Below are positions 1-11,317 of a stretch of DNA of 64,000 bases, one piece after another. Source of the stretch: Paraphoma chrysanthemicola (lineage: Eukaryota > Ascomycota > Dothideomycetes > Pleosporales > Phaeosphaeriaceae); NCBI GenBank assembly GCA_020744225.1, contig JAGMWG010000006.1, forward strand, positions 1,116,001-1,180,000. Direction: 5' to 3'. A program made the position numbers and the translations under genes. How positions within the stretch are numbered: the first letter of the stretch is position 1; every line of letters begins with the position of its first letter. The notes under the pieces are model-generated. The model saw only the letters and a list, made by a program, of their open reading frames with translations, did no database searches and was not told the DNA's origin.

Positions 1-2865
1 CCATCGCTACGGCCAAACCTTCATCGTCAAGAATCCATAGATGAGGCTACAGTCTTCCGAGAATCGGTCCTCCGTTGCATGTTCAAAGCTATAGGGCTGA
101 CGAATCCGGAGAATCCGACTCCTAGGCCTGCAGTTTCTGTGGAGCAGTCGCCACGACTTGTGTCGTTCGACGCAAAGAGGCACAAGGCTGTTTTCACCAA
201 CGCTTTTGGCTTCATAGATCCTTATGAGGCATCGAGAGATGGCGACAGCGATTCAGTGATCTCCGCATCCAATATGTCCACATTGAGCGCTTCAAATCAC
301 GGCAACATCCTTGAAGAGATCGTCAATGATGTGGAAATTGTACATTTCCCGAAAGATGCTGTTCTTGTTGAGCAAGGCGAACGGAACCCAGGGCTATATT
401 ATGTCATTGATGGGTTCTTAGATGTCAGCGTGACGGTTGAAGAAGATAGCTCCGAGCACAATGTACTTGGAACTCTGCCAACGGGTCCTGCTGTTACCGA
501 GGATGACCTCTTCGGTCCTCCGCTGAAACGAACGGCGACGAACACGTCTTTACGACACGCGACAGATGGTGTCCAAAAGAAGAAAACACGGAAGAGTCTG
601 TTCATGACTCGGCCTGGAGGTCTGGCTGGGTATCTTGGCACCATTTCCTCGAACCGGTCATTCGTTGATGTGACTGCAAAGACTGATGTCTATGTCGGCT
701 TTCTACCTCGAGCGTCGATTGAGAGGATTGTTGATAGGTATCCAGTGGTTCTTCTGACAATGGCAAAGCGCCTTACTACTCTCCTTCCTCGCCTGATTCA
801 GCACATCGACTTCGCACTCGAATGGGTTCAAGTCAATGCCGGGCAGGTGATCTACAACCAAGGTGAAGAGAGTGATGCAATTTACATTGTCCTGAATGGA
901 CGATTACGGGCAATCAAGGACGCAGAAAACAGCAAGATGAAAGTGATTGGCGAATACGGGCAGGGTGATAGCGTTGGCGAGCTCGAGGTTTTGACGGAAT
1001 CGCCACGACCGGGATCATTGCATGCGATTCGCGACACTGAGCTTGCAAAGTTCCCAAAAACGCTATTCAACAGCCTGGCCCTTGAGCACCCTGGAATTAC
1101 AATCAAGATCTCCAAGATCATTGCTTCTCGAATGCGAGCTTTGATGGACGATCCTTTGCACGAGCAGAGCAAAGAGAGAAGCACAAAAGCCACGCGTACG
1201 AATGTATCGTCTACGGTCAATCTTCGCACCGTTACGATTCTCCCAGTGACCGCTGGTATACCGGTGGTTGACTTTGCAAGCCGACTCACAAATGCTTTAA
1301 CACAGATTGGGATGCCACAAGGCGTAGTGTCGCTGAATCAAGCTGCGATCCTGAATCACCTGGGACGGCATGCCTTCAACCGAATGGGAAAGCTAAAACT
1401 GTCGCAATATCTGGCAGATTTGGAGGAGAAATACGGAATGGTGCTTTACGTCGCAGACACTCCAGTCAAGTCTCCTTGGACACAGACTTGCATTAGCCAA
1501 GCCGACTGTATCTTGCTCGTTGGTCTTGCTGAGTCGTCGCCCAATATCGGAGAGTATGAGCGATTCCTACTAACAACTAAGACCACTGCTCGAAAAGAGC
1601 TAGTGCTCCTACACGCTGAGCGGTACTGTACGTCTGGCCTGACTCGAAAATGGCTACGCAATCGACCGTGGATCAACGGCAGCCACCACCACATCCAAAT
1701 GTCGTTCCGTGCAACGACGGAGCCGGTGCACCATGCAGGACGACGATTTGGAAGTGCTATCAAGCAGCGTGTACAAGTCATTCAAGCCGAAATCCAGAAG
1801 TACACCTCGAGAAAAGTACGACAGACACCGCTATACTCAGCAGATACACCTTTCAAGGGCGACTTTCATCGACTTGCAAGGCGACTGTGTGGAAAGTCCG
1901 TCGGCCTGGTGTTGGGCGGTGGTGGTGCCCGAGGCATTTCGCAGATTGGCATCATCCGCGCAATGGAAGAAGCTGGCATTCCCATCGACATTGTAGGCGG
2001 CACATCCATCGGTAGCTTCATTGGAGCGCTGTATGCCTGGGATGCGGACGTGGTGCCGATGTACGGCAGAGCCAAGAAGTTTGCCGGACGTATGGGTAGC
2101 ATGTGGAGGTTCGCCCTCGACCTGACGTATCCTTCGTAAGTTGTACGTCACGTTTCGCAAGTTGGAGCTAACTGATCCAGTGCCTCATACACGACCGGCC
2201 ATGAATTCAACAGGGGTATCTTCAAGACGTTTGGCAATTCGCAGATTGAAGACTTCTGGCTCGAGTTCTACTGCAACACTACCAACATCAGCAAAAGCAG
2301 GTCAGAGATACACACCAGTGGCTATGTCTGGCGGTATGTCAGGGCGTCGATGTCTTTGGCTGGATTGCTGCCTCCACTGTGCGACAATGGCAGCATGCTC
2401 TTGGACGGCGGCTACATCGACAATCTCACAGTCACACACATGAAGAGCCTGGGTGCAGATGTCATCTTCGCAGTCGATGTCGGAAGCCTAGACAATGACA
2501 CGCCCCAGTCGTTTGGTGACTCGCTCTCAGGGTTCTGGGCGACGTTCAATCGCTGGAACCCATTTTCGGCATACCCCAACCCTCCCACGCTCTCTGAGAT
2601 CCAATCGCGCCTCGCGTACGTGTCCAGCATTGACGCGCTAGAGCGCGCGAAGAACACTGCTGGATGCAGGTACATGCGCCCTCCGATCGACCCCTACGGC
2701 ACACTGGATTTTGCAAAATTCGAAGAAATCTACGAAGTGGGCTACAAGTATGGCAGAGAGTACTTGGCGCAACTGCGGGAGCAAGGTGTGCTGCCCGTGA
2801 CGGAAGAGACGGAGAAGGAGAAGAATCTCCGTCGGACAATGGCACCGCGACGGGCGAGCATATGA
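1..2865 (+). CDS. NTE1: Lysophospholipase NTE1, 5'-truncated by window edge
   Basis: Neuropathy-target-esterase family lysophospholipase that deacylates phosphatidylcholine and lysophosphatidylcholine at the ER membrane; location and substrate are family knowledge. The frame is open from base 1, so the N-terminal membrane part lies outside the window. Visible parts: two cyclic-nucleotide-binding-like domains (roughly bases 330-740 and 820-1130), then the patatin domain with an oxyanion-hole GLVLGGGGARG (about base 1900), the GTSIG nucleophile elbow (about 1997) and the catalytic DGG of DGGYIDN (about 2404). One intron, 2136-2180 (GTAAGT...CCAG, 45 nt, branch site GCTAAC), joins LTYPS to ASYTTGHEFNRG without losing frame. 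Coding parts are 1-2135 and 2181-2865. All patatin catalytic motifs are present, so the gene looks functional. Confidence 0.95.
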
Positions 2866-3413
2866 GGGCATCCAGTAGCGCAATCGGAGGTGCGGAGTCG
2901 ACGAGCTGCCAGTGGGTAGAGATCATGTAATAGATGCATGCTTGCGGCAAGCTTCAGGCTTCGTTTGCCCGATTTGTCGCAAATATGCAGCGGCTGCAAG
3001 GAAGAGCGGGTCGTGGTCAGCGATGGGCGGCCGTTGGCTCGCTTGTGGTGGTGCCAGGGTCTTATCGGGTGCTTTCGAGCATAGATGGCGCGGATAATGA
3101 CGGGCTACCACTTGGAGTGCAGATAGCTCCAACAATCGTCCCAGCGGTCACCGCCCGTGAATTTTTGGTGTCTTGACGTGTTGTGAGCTTCTTCCTCCTT
3201 CTGCACTTCACTTTCCATTCTCTGATTCTTCGCGTGGTGGTGCGACCATATTCCGAGCCGACGTCACACTGCGTGGTGGCAATCTTCAACAACTTTTTGA
3301 GCACCGCGTCGCAGTGGTTTGCCGCTGATTCGGTGAGCGATATTCACCCCACGGAGGCAGAAAAGAAACGCCAGCTCCCTCCCGCGTGGCATTGAAGCTT
3401 CGCCTTCGCCAAA
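2866..3413. other. Intergenic: NTE1 3' end and GCV2 promoter
   Basis: 548 bases between two same-strand genes. Short reading frames occur on both strands but none shows a recognisable domain, splice continuity or coding-like composition. A pyrimidine-rich stretch near 3185-3230 lies upstream of the GCV2 start, as is common in fungal promoters. I see no clear TATA box. Confidence 0.6.
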
Positions 3414-6400
3414 ATGCGCACCGCGTGCTTGAGAGCAGCTTCCTCGGCGAGCAGGCTTGCCCGCTCCACCTGCACGGCACAGCTTTCGCGACCACAACTT
3501 GCAGGCAGTGCTCCACGTGCGATTGCATACAGCAGTCAGCAATTCCTCCAGAAACGAGCATTCCAGCAAAATGCGCCGACCTCACAGCAGGCCGCCGCGG
3601 CTGTCGAAGCAGCAGAGGACCTGTTCGACACCCCGCCTCAACAGACTGAGACGGCGACACCAAACGAAGCGCTCGACACCTTCCCGCGACGACACATTGG
3701 ACCTTCTGCAGAGTCCACTGCAGCCATGATTGCAGCCCTGGACCCGCCTGTCAAAAGCCTAGACGAGTTTGTCAGACAGGTCATTCCGGCTGACATTCTT
3801 AATAACCGCGACCTGGAGATCGGCAAACTGTCCCCTACACACAACGCCAAATGGCAGCAAGATGGCATTCCCGAGTCAGTCTTTCTCAAGAATGCAAAGA
3901 GAATCATGGACAAGAACAGGCCTGGCAAGAGCTTGATCGGACAGGGATACTACGGCACCAAGGTGCCCGAGGTCATTAAGAGGAACGTGCTGGAGAACCC
4001 GGCGTGGTACACCAGCTACACACCCTACCAGCCTGAAATCAGCCAGGGACGTCTGGAGAGCTTGCTCAACTTCCAGACTATGGTGACGGATCTGACGGGC
4101 CTGAGCATCGCGAATGCCTCGCTTTTGGACGAGCCCACTGCGGCGGCCGAGGCTATGACTTTGAGCTTAGGAATGATGCCCACAAGCAAGCAGAAGAGGC
4201 CAAACAAGACATTTCTGGTGTCCGAACGCTGCCATCCCCAGACAATCGCCGTCCTATACTCACGAGCGGAGGGTTTTGGAATCAAGATTGAGGTGGCTGA
4301 CGTGCTAAAGGACGGCAGCAAGAGAGTTGAGGAGTTGGGCCAAGATCTTGTTGGAGTGTTGGCTCAATATCCTGATACGGATGGAGGTGTGCACGACTTC
4401 AAGGGCCTGGCAGACAAGGTGCACAAGACTGGAGCTCTCTTCAGTGTCGCAACCGATTTGTTAGCCTTGACATTGCTCACTCCGCCCGGAGAATTCGGCG
4501 CCGACATTGCCTTTGGCAACGCCCAACGATTCGGTGTGCCATTGGGATTCGGAGGACCCCACGCAGCATTCTTCGCTTGCGACGAAAAGTACAAGCGCAA
4601 GATCCCAGGTCGCCTGATCGGACTCTCCAAGGACAGATTGGGAAATCCTGCGGCACGACTTGCCTTGCAAACCCGGGAACAGCACATTCGCCGTGAGAAA
4701 GCAACCAGTAACGTTTGCACAGCTCAAGCTTTATTGGCGAATATGAGCGCCATGTACGCTGTCTACCACGGACCCAACGGCTTGACCACAATCGCCAAGC
4801 AAGTCGTGGCGAAGACTCGTCTTGTGCAGCAGGCGCTCATTGAGCTTGGTTTCAAGACTGGCCAGCGAGGCAAGCTGGACAATGCGCCCGCGCTTTTCGA
4901 CACATTTGTTGTGCAGACTGGCGACAAAACTGATAAAATCATCGCTGATCTAGAAAGCAAGACAATTACTGTGCGAAAGATCGATGACCGCCATATTGGT
5001 CTTTCTTTCGACGAAATCACGACTTCACAGACCATATACCACCTCCTCAGCGCTTTCGGGTATTCTGGAAAGGGCAGCGATGCGTTGTTCAGCCAATCGG
5101 TCAAGATCGACGTACCTGAGCAGTTCAAGAGGACGAGCCAATTCTTGACCCACCCTGTGTTCAATTCACACCATTCAGAAACGGAGCTGTTGCGATACAT
5201 CAACCACCTGTCATCGAAAGACCTATCCCTTATTCACTCCATGATTCCACTCGGTTCTTGCACCATGAAGCTGAACGCTACAGCAGAAATGGCACCCGTG
5301 TCTTTTGAAAGCGTTTCCAATCTGCACCCGTTCCTGCCACTGGATCGCGCGAAGGGGTACATCGAGATGATCAAACAGCTCGAGGATGATCTGGCCAACA
5401 TCACGGGTTTCCACTCTGTCTCCTTGCAACCCAACTCCGGTGCGCAAGGCGAGTTTGCTGGGCTCCGCGTGATCCGAAAGTATCAGGAACAGCAGCCTGG
5501 TAAGAAGCGAGACATCTGCTTGATTCCTGTGTCCGCCCACGGCACCAACCCAGCTAGCGCTGCAATGGCGGGCATGCGAGTCGTTGCTGTCAAGTGCGAC
5601 ACCGCCACTGGCAATCTGGATATTGCGGATCTCAAGGCCAAGTGCGAGAAGCATAGCGAGGAGCTTGCTGCGATTATGATTACGTATCCCAGCACCTTTG
5701 GTGTCTTTGAGCCCAAGGTCAAGGAAGCTTGCGATCTCATCCACCAACACGGCGGTCAAGTGTACATGGATGGCGCAAACATGAACGCCCAGATTGGTCT
5801 TTGCTCACCCGGCGAGATCGGAGCTGATGTCTGCCATCTCAACCTTCACAAGACTTTCTGCATTCCTCACGGCGGCGGTGGTCCAGGTGTGGGCCCCATT
5901 GGTGTGAAGGAGCACCTCACTCCATTCCTCCCTGGCCATCTTCGCAACGAGACTGGTGGCGCACAAGCCATTCACCCCGTTAGCGGTGCACCGTGGGGAT
6001 CAGCCAGCATTCTCCCGATCTCCTGGGCGTACATCAAGATGATGGGTTCAGTCGGATTGACACAAGCAACGAAAATTACCCTCTTGAACGCGAACTACAT
6101 TCTCTCCCGCTTGAAGCCACATTACCCGATTCTCTACACCAATGGTAAAGGGCGCTGCGCTCACGAGTTCATTTTGGATGTTCGCGGATTCAAAGAGACA
6201 GCAGGCATCGAAGCGATTGATATTGCTAAGCGCCTACAGGACTATGGTTTCCACGCTCCCACCATGTCCTGGCCTGTCGCCAACACTCTCATGATCGAGC
6301 CTACGGAGTCCGAGTCGAAGACGGAGCTTGATCGCTTCTGCGATGCCTTGATCAGCATCCGCAAAGAGATTAAGGCGGTCGAGGATGGCAAGCAGCCAAA

Positions 6401-6569
6401 GGAGAAGAATGTGCTCAAGATGGCACCGCACAGTCAGCTTGACCTGATCACTGGAGAGTGGGACAGGCCGTACGCGCGTGAGGCGGCAGCGTACCCATTG
6501 CCGTACCTGAAGGAGAAGAAGTTCTGGCCATCGGTGACCAGGTTAGATGACGGTATGTCGAACCCCTGA
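3414..6569 (+). CDS. GCV2: Glycine dehydrogenase (decarboxylating), mitochondrial P protein
   Basis: PLP-dependent P protein of the glycine cleavage system: it decarboxylates glycine and passes the aminomethyl group to the lipoyl H protein in the mitochondrial matrix. The single-exon 1051-residue frame has the usual length. Residues 1-60 are Arg/Ser/Ala-rich with almost no acidic residues, fitting a mitochondrial presequence. The two homologous halves of the family are visible: the first starts with RRHIGPS (about 92-98) and contains YYGTKVP, and the second contains SCTMKLNA and YPSTFGVFE. The Schiff-base lysine is K813 in HLNLHKTFCIPHGGGGPG. The first ATG of the frame is used because the targeting sequence begins there. 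No disruption is seen. Confidence 0.97.
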   Translation: MRTACLRAASSASRLARSTCTAQLSRPQLAGSAPRAIAYSSQQFLQKRAFQQNAPTSQQAAAAVEAAEDLFDTPPQQTETATPNEALDTFPRRHIGPSAESTAAMIAALDPPVKSLDEFVRQVIPADILNNRDLEIGKLSPTHNAKWQQDGIPESVFLKNAKRIMDKNRPGKSLIGQGYYGTKVPEVIKRNVLENPAWYTSYTPYQPEISQGRLESLLNFQTMVTDLTGLSIANASLLDEPTAAAEAMTLSLGMMPTSKQKRPNKTFLVSERCHPQTIAVLYSRAEGFGIKIEVADVLKDGSKRVEELGQDLVGVLAQYPDTDGGVHDFKGLADKVHKTGALFSVATDLLALTLLTPPGEFGADIAFGNAQRFGVPLGFGGPHAAFFACDEKYKRKIPGRLIGLSKDRLGNPAARLALQTREQHIRREKATSNVCTAQALLANMSAMYAVYHGPNGLTTIAKQVVAKTRLVQQALIELGFKTGQRGKLDNAPALFDTFVVQTGDKTDKIIADLESKTITVRKIDDRHIGLSFDEITTSQTIYHLLSAFGYSGKGSDALFSQSVKIDVPEQFKRTSQFLTHPVFNSHHSETELLRYINHLSSKDLSLIHSMIPLGSCTMKLNATAEMAPVSFESVSNLHPFLPLDRAKGYIEMIKQLEDDLANITGFHSVSLQPNSGAQGEFAGLRVIRKYQEQQPGKKRDICLIPVSAHGTNPASAAMAGMRVVAVKCDTATGNLDIADLKAKCEKHSEELAAIMITYPSTFGVFEPKVKEACDLIHQHGGQVYMDGANMNAQIGLCSPGEIGADVCHLNLHKTFCIPHGGGGPGVGPIGVKEHLTPFLPGHLRNETGGAQAIHPVSGAPWGSASILPISWAYIKMMGSVGLTQATKITLLNANYILSRLKPHYPILYTNGKGRCAHEFILDVRGFKETAGIEAIDIAKRLQDYGFHAPTMSWPVANTLMIEPTESESKTELDRFCDALISIRKEIKAVEDGKQPKEKNVLKMAPHSQLDLITGEWDRPYAREAAAYPLPYLKEKKFWPSVTRLDDGMSNP

Positions 6570-7335
6570 GAGAGAAACAAATCGGTTGGCTTACTATACA
6601 TAGCATACGGTGACACCAACCTGTTCTGCACCTGCTCACCAGTCGAGCCAGAAGATTCAGACCTCACTGGTGCTGCTGCGCCAACGCCAACATAAGCATG
6701 CCGATATGCGGAACGATGGGCTAGGGTGGTTATTTCTCCTTCAACATAGATTTCTTGCATTCAACACCAGCGATGGAGTCCGGCGCCAACGATAATGCTC
6801 TGCTTCAACACTGCTGGCATTGGGTATATTGGTCTTCGGAATGCATGACCGGCGTTTTGTGTTTATATGGTTCGCAAAACCTTTGGGTTACATGATATAT
6901 TAAGACCTTGTGTCATCATACGGTCGCAATGCTGGAAGGTGTGAGCCGTCATTGTTCCGACCAGCGCAGTCGCGCTAGTTCCTCGCGTCATAAACTGCAC
7001 ACGACAATCAACGACACTTTTCACTCCAAATGCACATTCACTTGTTTTGCGTATATGTACATGTTCAGTTTGATCCTCTGCAGCCAGGCAGCTACATTGT
7101 CCCATGTCAGCCTTGTTCTTGGCAGCCATGATGCACCGCCACACTGCCACCTGTGTCTCAATCAGCGTTCAGCCTTCCTAGCAAGCGCGCACTTGTTCTA
7201 CGACATGCGAGCATTCACAAAAACGACTCAGTAGTGTTAGGCTGAGCGTGCGATACAGGCAACAACGACACAACGTCTTCGCACCACCCTGCCGACAACC
7301 TCGCATGTCCTTACTTAGGGTGGTCACGGACCACG
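6570..7335. other. Intergenic, no gene seen
   Basis: 766 bases between GCV2 and the first HET gene. The first part probably holds the GCV2 3' untranslated region, with AT-rich stretches near 6825-6905. Open frames on both strands are short and have low-complexity, non-coding-like translations. No RNA gene or repeat is recognised. Confidence 0.5.
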
Positions 7336-8949
7336 ATGCCATCACCATCCGAGGCCGATGTCTACGCAGCTGAACCACTCGATCTTCGAAACCAGGAAAT
7401 CAGACTCGTCAAACTAGAGCATAGCACTGGCTCAGAACTCATCAAATGCAGCCTCCGCGTATACAAACTAGATGAAGAATGTCCCGCTTACGTTTCGCTT
7501 TCGTACTCATGGGGCCTAAAGGAACGACACGATGACATTTTGCTCAATGGATGCATTCTTCCTGCGGGAAGGAGTCTATGGTCCTTTCTGCATCAGATGC
7601 GAGAGCAGCATCTGTATCTCACGTTCTGGATCGATGCGTTGAGTATCAATCAGGCGGATGTGAAAGAGCAGAATCATCAAGTGCAGATGATGAGACAGAT
7701 TTACAGCAGTGCTCATTCGGTCTGGGTATGGCTTGGCGAAGTCGACGCAGGGACCGATAGCAACTTGGCCATGCACTATGTCCAGACACGTCTACCATTT
7801 GGTGGTGACAACCCCAACTTTCGCAATCTCTGGAGCCCAAAAAAGGCTGATGCTGTTCTGGCTCTTTGTGAAAGGCCATACTGGAAAAGAATCTGGATCG
7901 TCCAAGAGATCATGCTTGCAAAGAAGGCAACGATATGGTGCGGCAACAAGCAGGTTTCCTGGAACAAGCTCCAGCAACTGATGGCTGATTTGCAGACTGT
8001 CCTTGACCGGGGCCGCGCACTTCATACCATAGCGGTGTTGCAAGTTCTGGACAGTCCGGCTGCCGTCGTTATCCGAGCCAAGTCAAACTGGGATGGCAGC
8101 CCTCAACCGCTGACGAAACTGCTAGAGCTGTATCGATCCCAGCAATCCACAAATGTTCGCGACAAGGTCTATGCCCTCCATGGTCTGGCGTGCGATAGTG
8201 CTGGTATAGCAATCAATTATGAGATCCATCCCAAGGATCTGCTCGTCGAGGTCCTCTACCACGCTTCAACGTCACAGTCATCGAAGACAGACATGAAGCA
8301 AACAAAGAAGGGCCTGATACGCTTCGCAAAAATCATGAACGAGGTTTTGGACATAAATTGCGAAGTGGAGGAGCTAGAATTCCATATCTCGGTCGCCAGA
8401 AGAGACGGCATCGAGAAGGACTACGGGCTTCGTGTTCCGCTGCGGGACACCGTGCGGCCAAAAACAGCATCACTCAAAGAGATAATTCGGGACGAACTCG
8501 CAAGAGGGACCAGCACACCAGTGCAGCAAGCTTTGATGTACAGTCCAGGGACGAACGCACGACCCCTTGTTGAAAATGGGCATCCACCACAGGAAAGGGT
8601 GGCACGAAGTCATTCCTCGTCCCAAGTGCCTGTTCTCATTAATGCAACGTCGTCGTTATCAACACCCATGGTCCGTTCTCGTTCCAGCCATCTGGAGAGC
8701 ATCCATAGCGGATCAGATGATGGCTTCCCGATGACCGTGCACTTCAACGAACACATATGCGAACAATGTAAGAAGAGAAATGTTCGCCGCAGCGAAGATC
8801 CAGGAGGAAGAGCAGCATGCACCGAATGCAAAATAATTGGGATCGACCGCTCTAGAGACGTCGGTGATATATCGCCACGTACGCCTGATTTGGGGGACTC
8901 CCCTGAACATTTTGAGCGGTGGTTCGATGACTGGAAACATGAATTTTAA
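7336..8949 (+). CDS. HET-domain (heterokaryon incompatibility) protein 1
   Basis: Single-exon 537-residue protein with an N-terminal HET domain, the module of fungal non-self-recognition proteins that can trigger cell death on hyphal fusion; the specific trigger is unknown. Motifs in order: YVSLSYSWG (52-60), FWIDALSINQ (97-106), the QVQMMRQIY helix (about 115-123), VWVWLG (129-134), then YWKRIWIVQEI (about 185-195). Residues 430-465 are Ser-rich and probably disordered. Near residue 473 a CxxC, 16 residues, CxxC arrangement (CEQC...CTEC) resembles a small zinc knuckle, also seen in the other HET proteins here. It is more diverged from the three HET proteins at 34.6-50.2 kb than they are from each other. 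Confidence 0.9.
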   Translation: MPSPSEADVYAAEPLDLRNQEIRLVKLEHSTGSELIKCSLRVYKLDEECPAYVSLSYSWGLKERHDDILLNGCILPAGRSLWSFLHQMREQHLYLTFWIDALSINQADVKEQNHQVQMMRQIYSSAHSVWVWLGEVDAGTDSNLAMHYVQTRLPFGGDNPNFRNLWSPKKADAVLALCERPYWKRIWIVQEIMLAKKATIWCGNKQVSWNKLQQLMADLQTVLDRGRALHTIAVLQVLDSPAAVVIRAKSNWDGSPQPLTKLLELYRSQQSTNVRDKVYALHGLACDSAGIAINYEIHPKDLLVEVLYHASTSQSSKTDMKQTKKGLIRFAKIMNEVLDINCEVEELEFHISVARRDGIEKDYGLRVPLRDTVRPKTASLKEIIRDELARGTSTPVQQALMYSPGTNARPLVENGHPPQERVARSHSSSQVPVLINATSSLSTPMVRSRSSHLESIHSGSDDGFPMTVHFNEHICEQCKKRNVRRSEDPGGRAACTECKIIGIDRSRDVGDISPRTPDLGDSPEHFERWFDDWKHEF

Positions 8950-9113
8950 ACGAAACTGAAACGCCCGGCATCTAGAGTCGAGCAAAGACGTGCCTTTGTT
9001 TTCGGCGATTAGGCACAATCGGAGCTGAATTACGGCACGTTTGCTCTAAAAGAATCGCGTAGACGAATGAGCTATCATCATTACCAATCTCTCGCATCGC
9101 TCAAATTGTTCGC

Positions 9114-10007
9114 CTAGGCGGAGACCTTGATGGTAAGCTTGCCGAAATGCTTCTGGTCCCACATATACTGATACGCCTGCCTCAGATCCTTGAATTTGAA
9201 GACCTTGTCGTCGACAACGGGGTGGATATTGTTTGCTTCGATGGCGCTGACCATAGCCTCCATCTGTAACCTGTTGCCGACTATGATACCGCGGATTGTG
9301 CAACAGTTGCTTAGCGCCTCGAGGAAAGTAGGTTTTTCTTTGCCTGGACCACCAACAAAGCCAATTATAGAAATAACACCATCGACAGCGATTGCCTTGA
9401 GAGACTGTGCCATTGTGGTGGCGCCACCGACTTCGAGAATGTGCTCCACGCCAACACCGCCGGTGAGCTCCTTGGCCTTTTCGCCCCAGTTTGCGGTCTC
9501 TTTGTAGTTGATAATCTCATCGGCGCCAAGCTTCCTGAGAGTCTCGCTCTTTGCGGCCGAGGATGTAGTAGCAATAACGCGCGCTCCAGCAGCTTTGGCA
9601 AACTGGACAGCAAAGATTGAAACGCCGCCAGTACCCTGTGTAAGCACCCATTGACCAGGTTTTAGCGCCCTACTCTCCAAGCCGTACAGCGCGTTCCATG
9701 CTGTCAGACCCGCACAACTTAACGTGCTAGCCTCAAGATCATTCAAGTTCCTCGGCGCCGCGACAAGGTTCTGCTCATCAAAGACACCGTACTCGCGCAG
9801 TGTACCGTCGTCTGCGCCGCCGATGCCATGTGCGAGGGGCTCAGAGGGAAGAGACCCAGCGACAAGGCCAGGGAGAAACATGGTGACAACGCGATCGCCA
9901 GGCTTGAAGCGTGTTACGCCGCTACCGATAGACTCGATTACACCGGCGCCATCGGAACCGGGGACTCGTCCGTCTTGCGGGGAATTGGGATGCTTGCCTA
10001 GAGGCAT
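9114..10007 (-). CDS. Zinc-independent quinone oxidoreductase-like MDR protein, N-terminus incomplete
   Basis: Medium-chain dehydrogenase/reductase of the NAD(P)H quinone oxidoreductase type, probably cytosolic; substrate not predictable. The open frame gives 297 residues starting within MPLGKHPN. It has the GroES-like part (PGSDGAGVIESIG, about 18-30), the Rossmann fold with GTGGVSIFAVQFAKAAGARV (about 124-143) and the C-terminal catalytic-fold return ending KLTIKVSA. Family members are about 340-350 residues, so some 50 residues are missing from the front. The expected N-terminal sequence is present upstream but carries stops (see 10008-10210). Either translation starts at the internal Met and the protein lacks the first GroES strands, or the locus is a young pseudogene. 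The remaining 297 codons are intact. Confidence 0.75.
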   Translation of the reverse strand: MPLGKHPNSPQDGRVPGSDGAGVIESIGSGVTRFKPGDRVVTMFLPGLVAGSLPSEPLAHGIGGADDGTLREYGVFDEQNLVAAPRNLNDLEASTLSCAGLTAWNALYGLESRALKPGQWVLTQGTGGVSIFAVQFAKAAGARVIATTSSAAKSETLRKLGADEIINYKETANWGEKAKELTGGVGVEHILEVGGATTMAQSLKAIAVDGVISIIGFVGGPGKEKPTFLEALSNCCTIRGIIVGNRLQMEAMVSAIEANNIHPVVDDKVFKFKDLRQAYQYMWDQKHFGKLTIKVSA

Positions 10008-10210
10008 GATGAGGTCGCGTTAGTTGAGAGATGCTCCGTTGACTAATAATTATTAGCAGACGCCACGGGGTAATGTCGTAGGAGTGCGTTACTCTTGACG
10101 AGAACATCTTTGTGACGTATTGTTGGTATCTATGCGCTTTCGCTGAGTTTCAATGAGTCGAAGTCGGTCTTGCCCTTGATCGTCCACTGCTTCGTCGTAG
10201 ATGGTGCCAT
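10008..10210 (-). pseudogene. Decayed 5' exons of the quinone oxidoreductase-like gene
   Basis: Reading the minus strand from an ATG at 10210 gives MAPSTTKQWTIKGKTDFDS, a typical start for this family, continuing to SESA. An in-frame TAG follows (bases 10132-10134), then IPTIRHKDVLVK. An intron-like GTAACG...ATTATTAG segment then joins to INGASLN, a second in-frame stop TAA, and RDLIMPLGKHP, which leads straight into the open frame. The family normally reads SLNYRDL, so the TAA replaces the tyrosine codon. Homologous sequence on both sides of each stop indicates nonsense mutation rather than a wrong frame. Sequencing error or an unrecognised splice pattern remain possible. Confidence 0.6.
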
Positions 10211-11317
10211 TGTGTGGATTTTGTGGTGTTGTGGATATGCTTATTGGTCAAGAAAGCAGTTCAGTGTCGGAAAACTGCTGGATGCGTTGGACATAACACA
10301 TTAGTCTGGTCCATGAGCGGGGCTGTTCCCTTTTTATAAGATATCGTATTTCTGGGGTCGGATGCTTTGAAATCGCGACTTTAGTACACAGTGGTGCAAA
10401 TGTATACTGCGCTTATAGTTTAGATACGGGGTACTCTGGTTAGGTAGAATCTAAGTGCAGAACTACGCATAGTAAAGACGGACCACTTAGAGATGCGCAA
10501 GATGAGCTCGCTGTTGATATGGTAGGACAATAGTAATTCTACCTTACTAGGAATGTACCGTATGGTGTGTCACGGAGTCGTGAGAAGTGATGGACAGCTG
10601 CATGCTAATGTATTCGGATCTGATTGTCTCGAACATTACCTTTGACATAGCTGGAGTTGGATAAATGAGAAAAATTATATATAGGGAGTATATACGGACT
10701 GTACATATAACTCTTCAGATGTCTGCATGCGTGCCGCAAGAAACAACTTGCAGTCGGATTCTGCGCGCAGCAATTCCGCGAATAGTAGTGTGAAACCAGC
10801 GGGTCAATTCAGTGCCAAACGAGACATAATCGAAGGGTTCGGCACTGCATGTGTAAACTTCGTTGAAAGTTGCGCGTGAAGTTTAGCGAGTGATACGTCC
10901 AGCTGGTCTGCTTTTGTCACACATGACGTCACAGGGTCCGATCTCAGCTGCCCTTCCTTCCACCTGAAGGGCCACAATCTCTCACCAGGCGCCTCGAATA
11001 GTAAACACGACAAAACAAACGCAACCATCCGCTTTCGGACACATGTTGAGCAAGCACGCGGCCTTGCAGCATGCCCGCCCTGCCCCTCCAAGCATGGCAA
11101 CCCCAGCTGATAAGCGACAAGACCACGCGCCAGCGACTTAGCGGTGTGCGTCAAATCCATAGATAGCGGACCGCGACCGTAGCCACGGGTGGCGTTCGAA
11201 ACCAAGGAATGGGTGAATGATCTGCGCGTCAATGCCCTAGCCTTTTAGAAACCTCCCTCGCAAGCTTTGTTACATGGTACATACACCAATCCAGTTCATA
11301 ACACACTGCAACTCCCC
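10211..11317. other. Intergenic, AT-rich tract and trehalase promoter
   Basis: About 1.1 kb with no convincing gene. Bases 10370-10720 are AT-rich with several TATA-like runs, for example near 10673-10695. A 142-codon minus-strand frame covers 10804-11232 but its translation is Arg/Ser/Cys-rich with no domain, so I do not call it. The last few hundred bases are presumably the promoter of the GH65 gene. Confidence 0.5.

Noticed and set aside
10804..11232. 142-codon minus-strand frame upstream of the trehalase
   Set aside because: Arg/Cys/Ser-rich translation, no domain, no splice context; probably chance.
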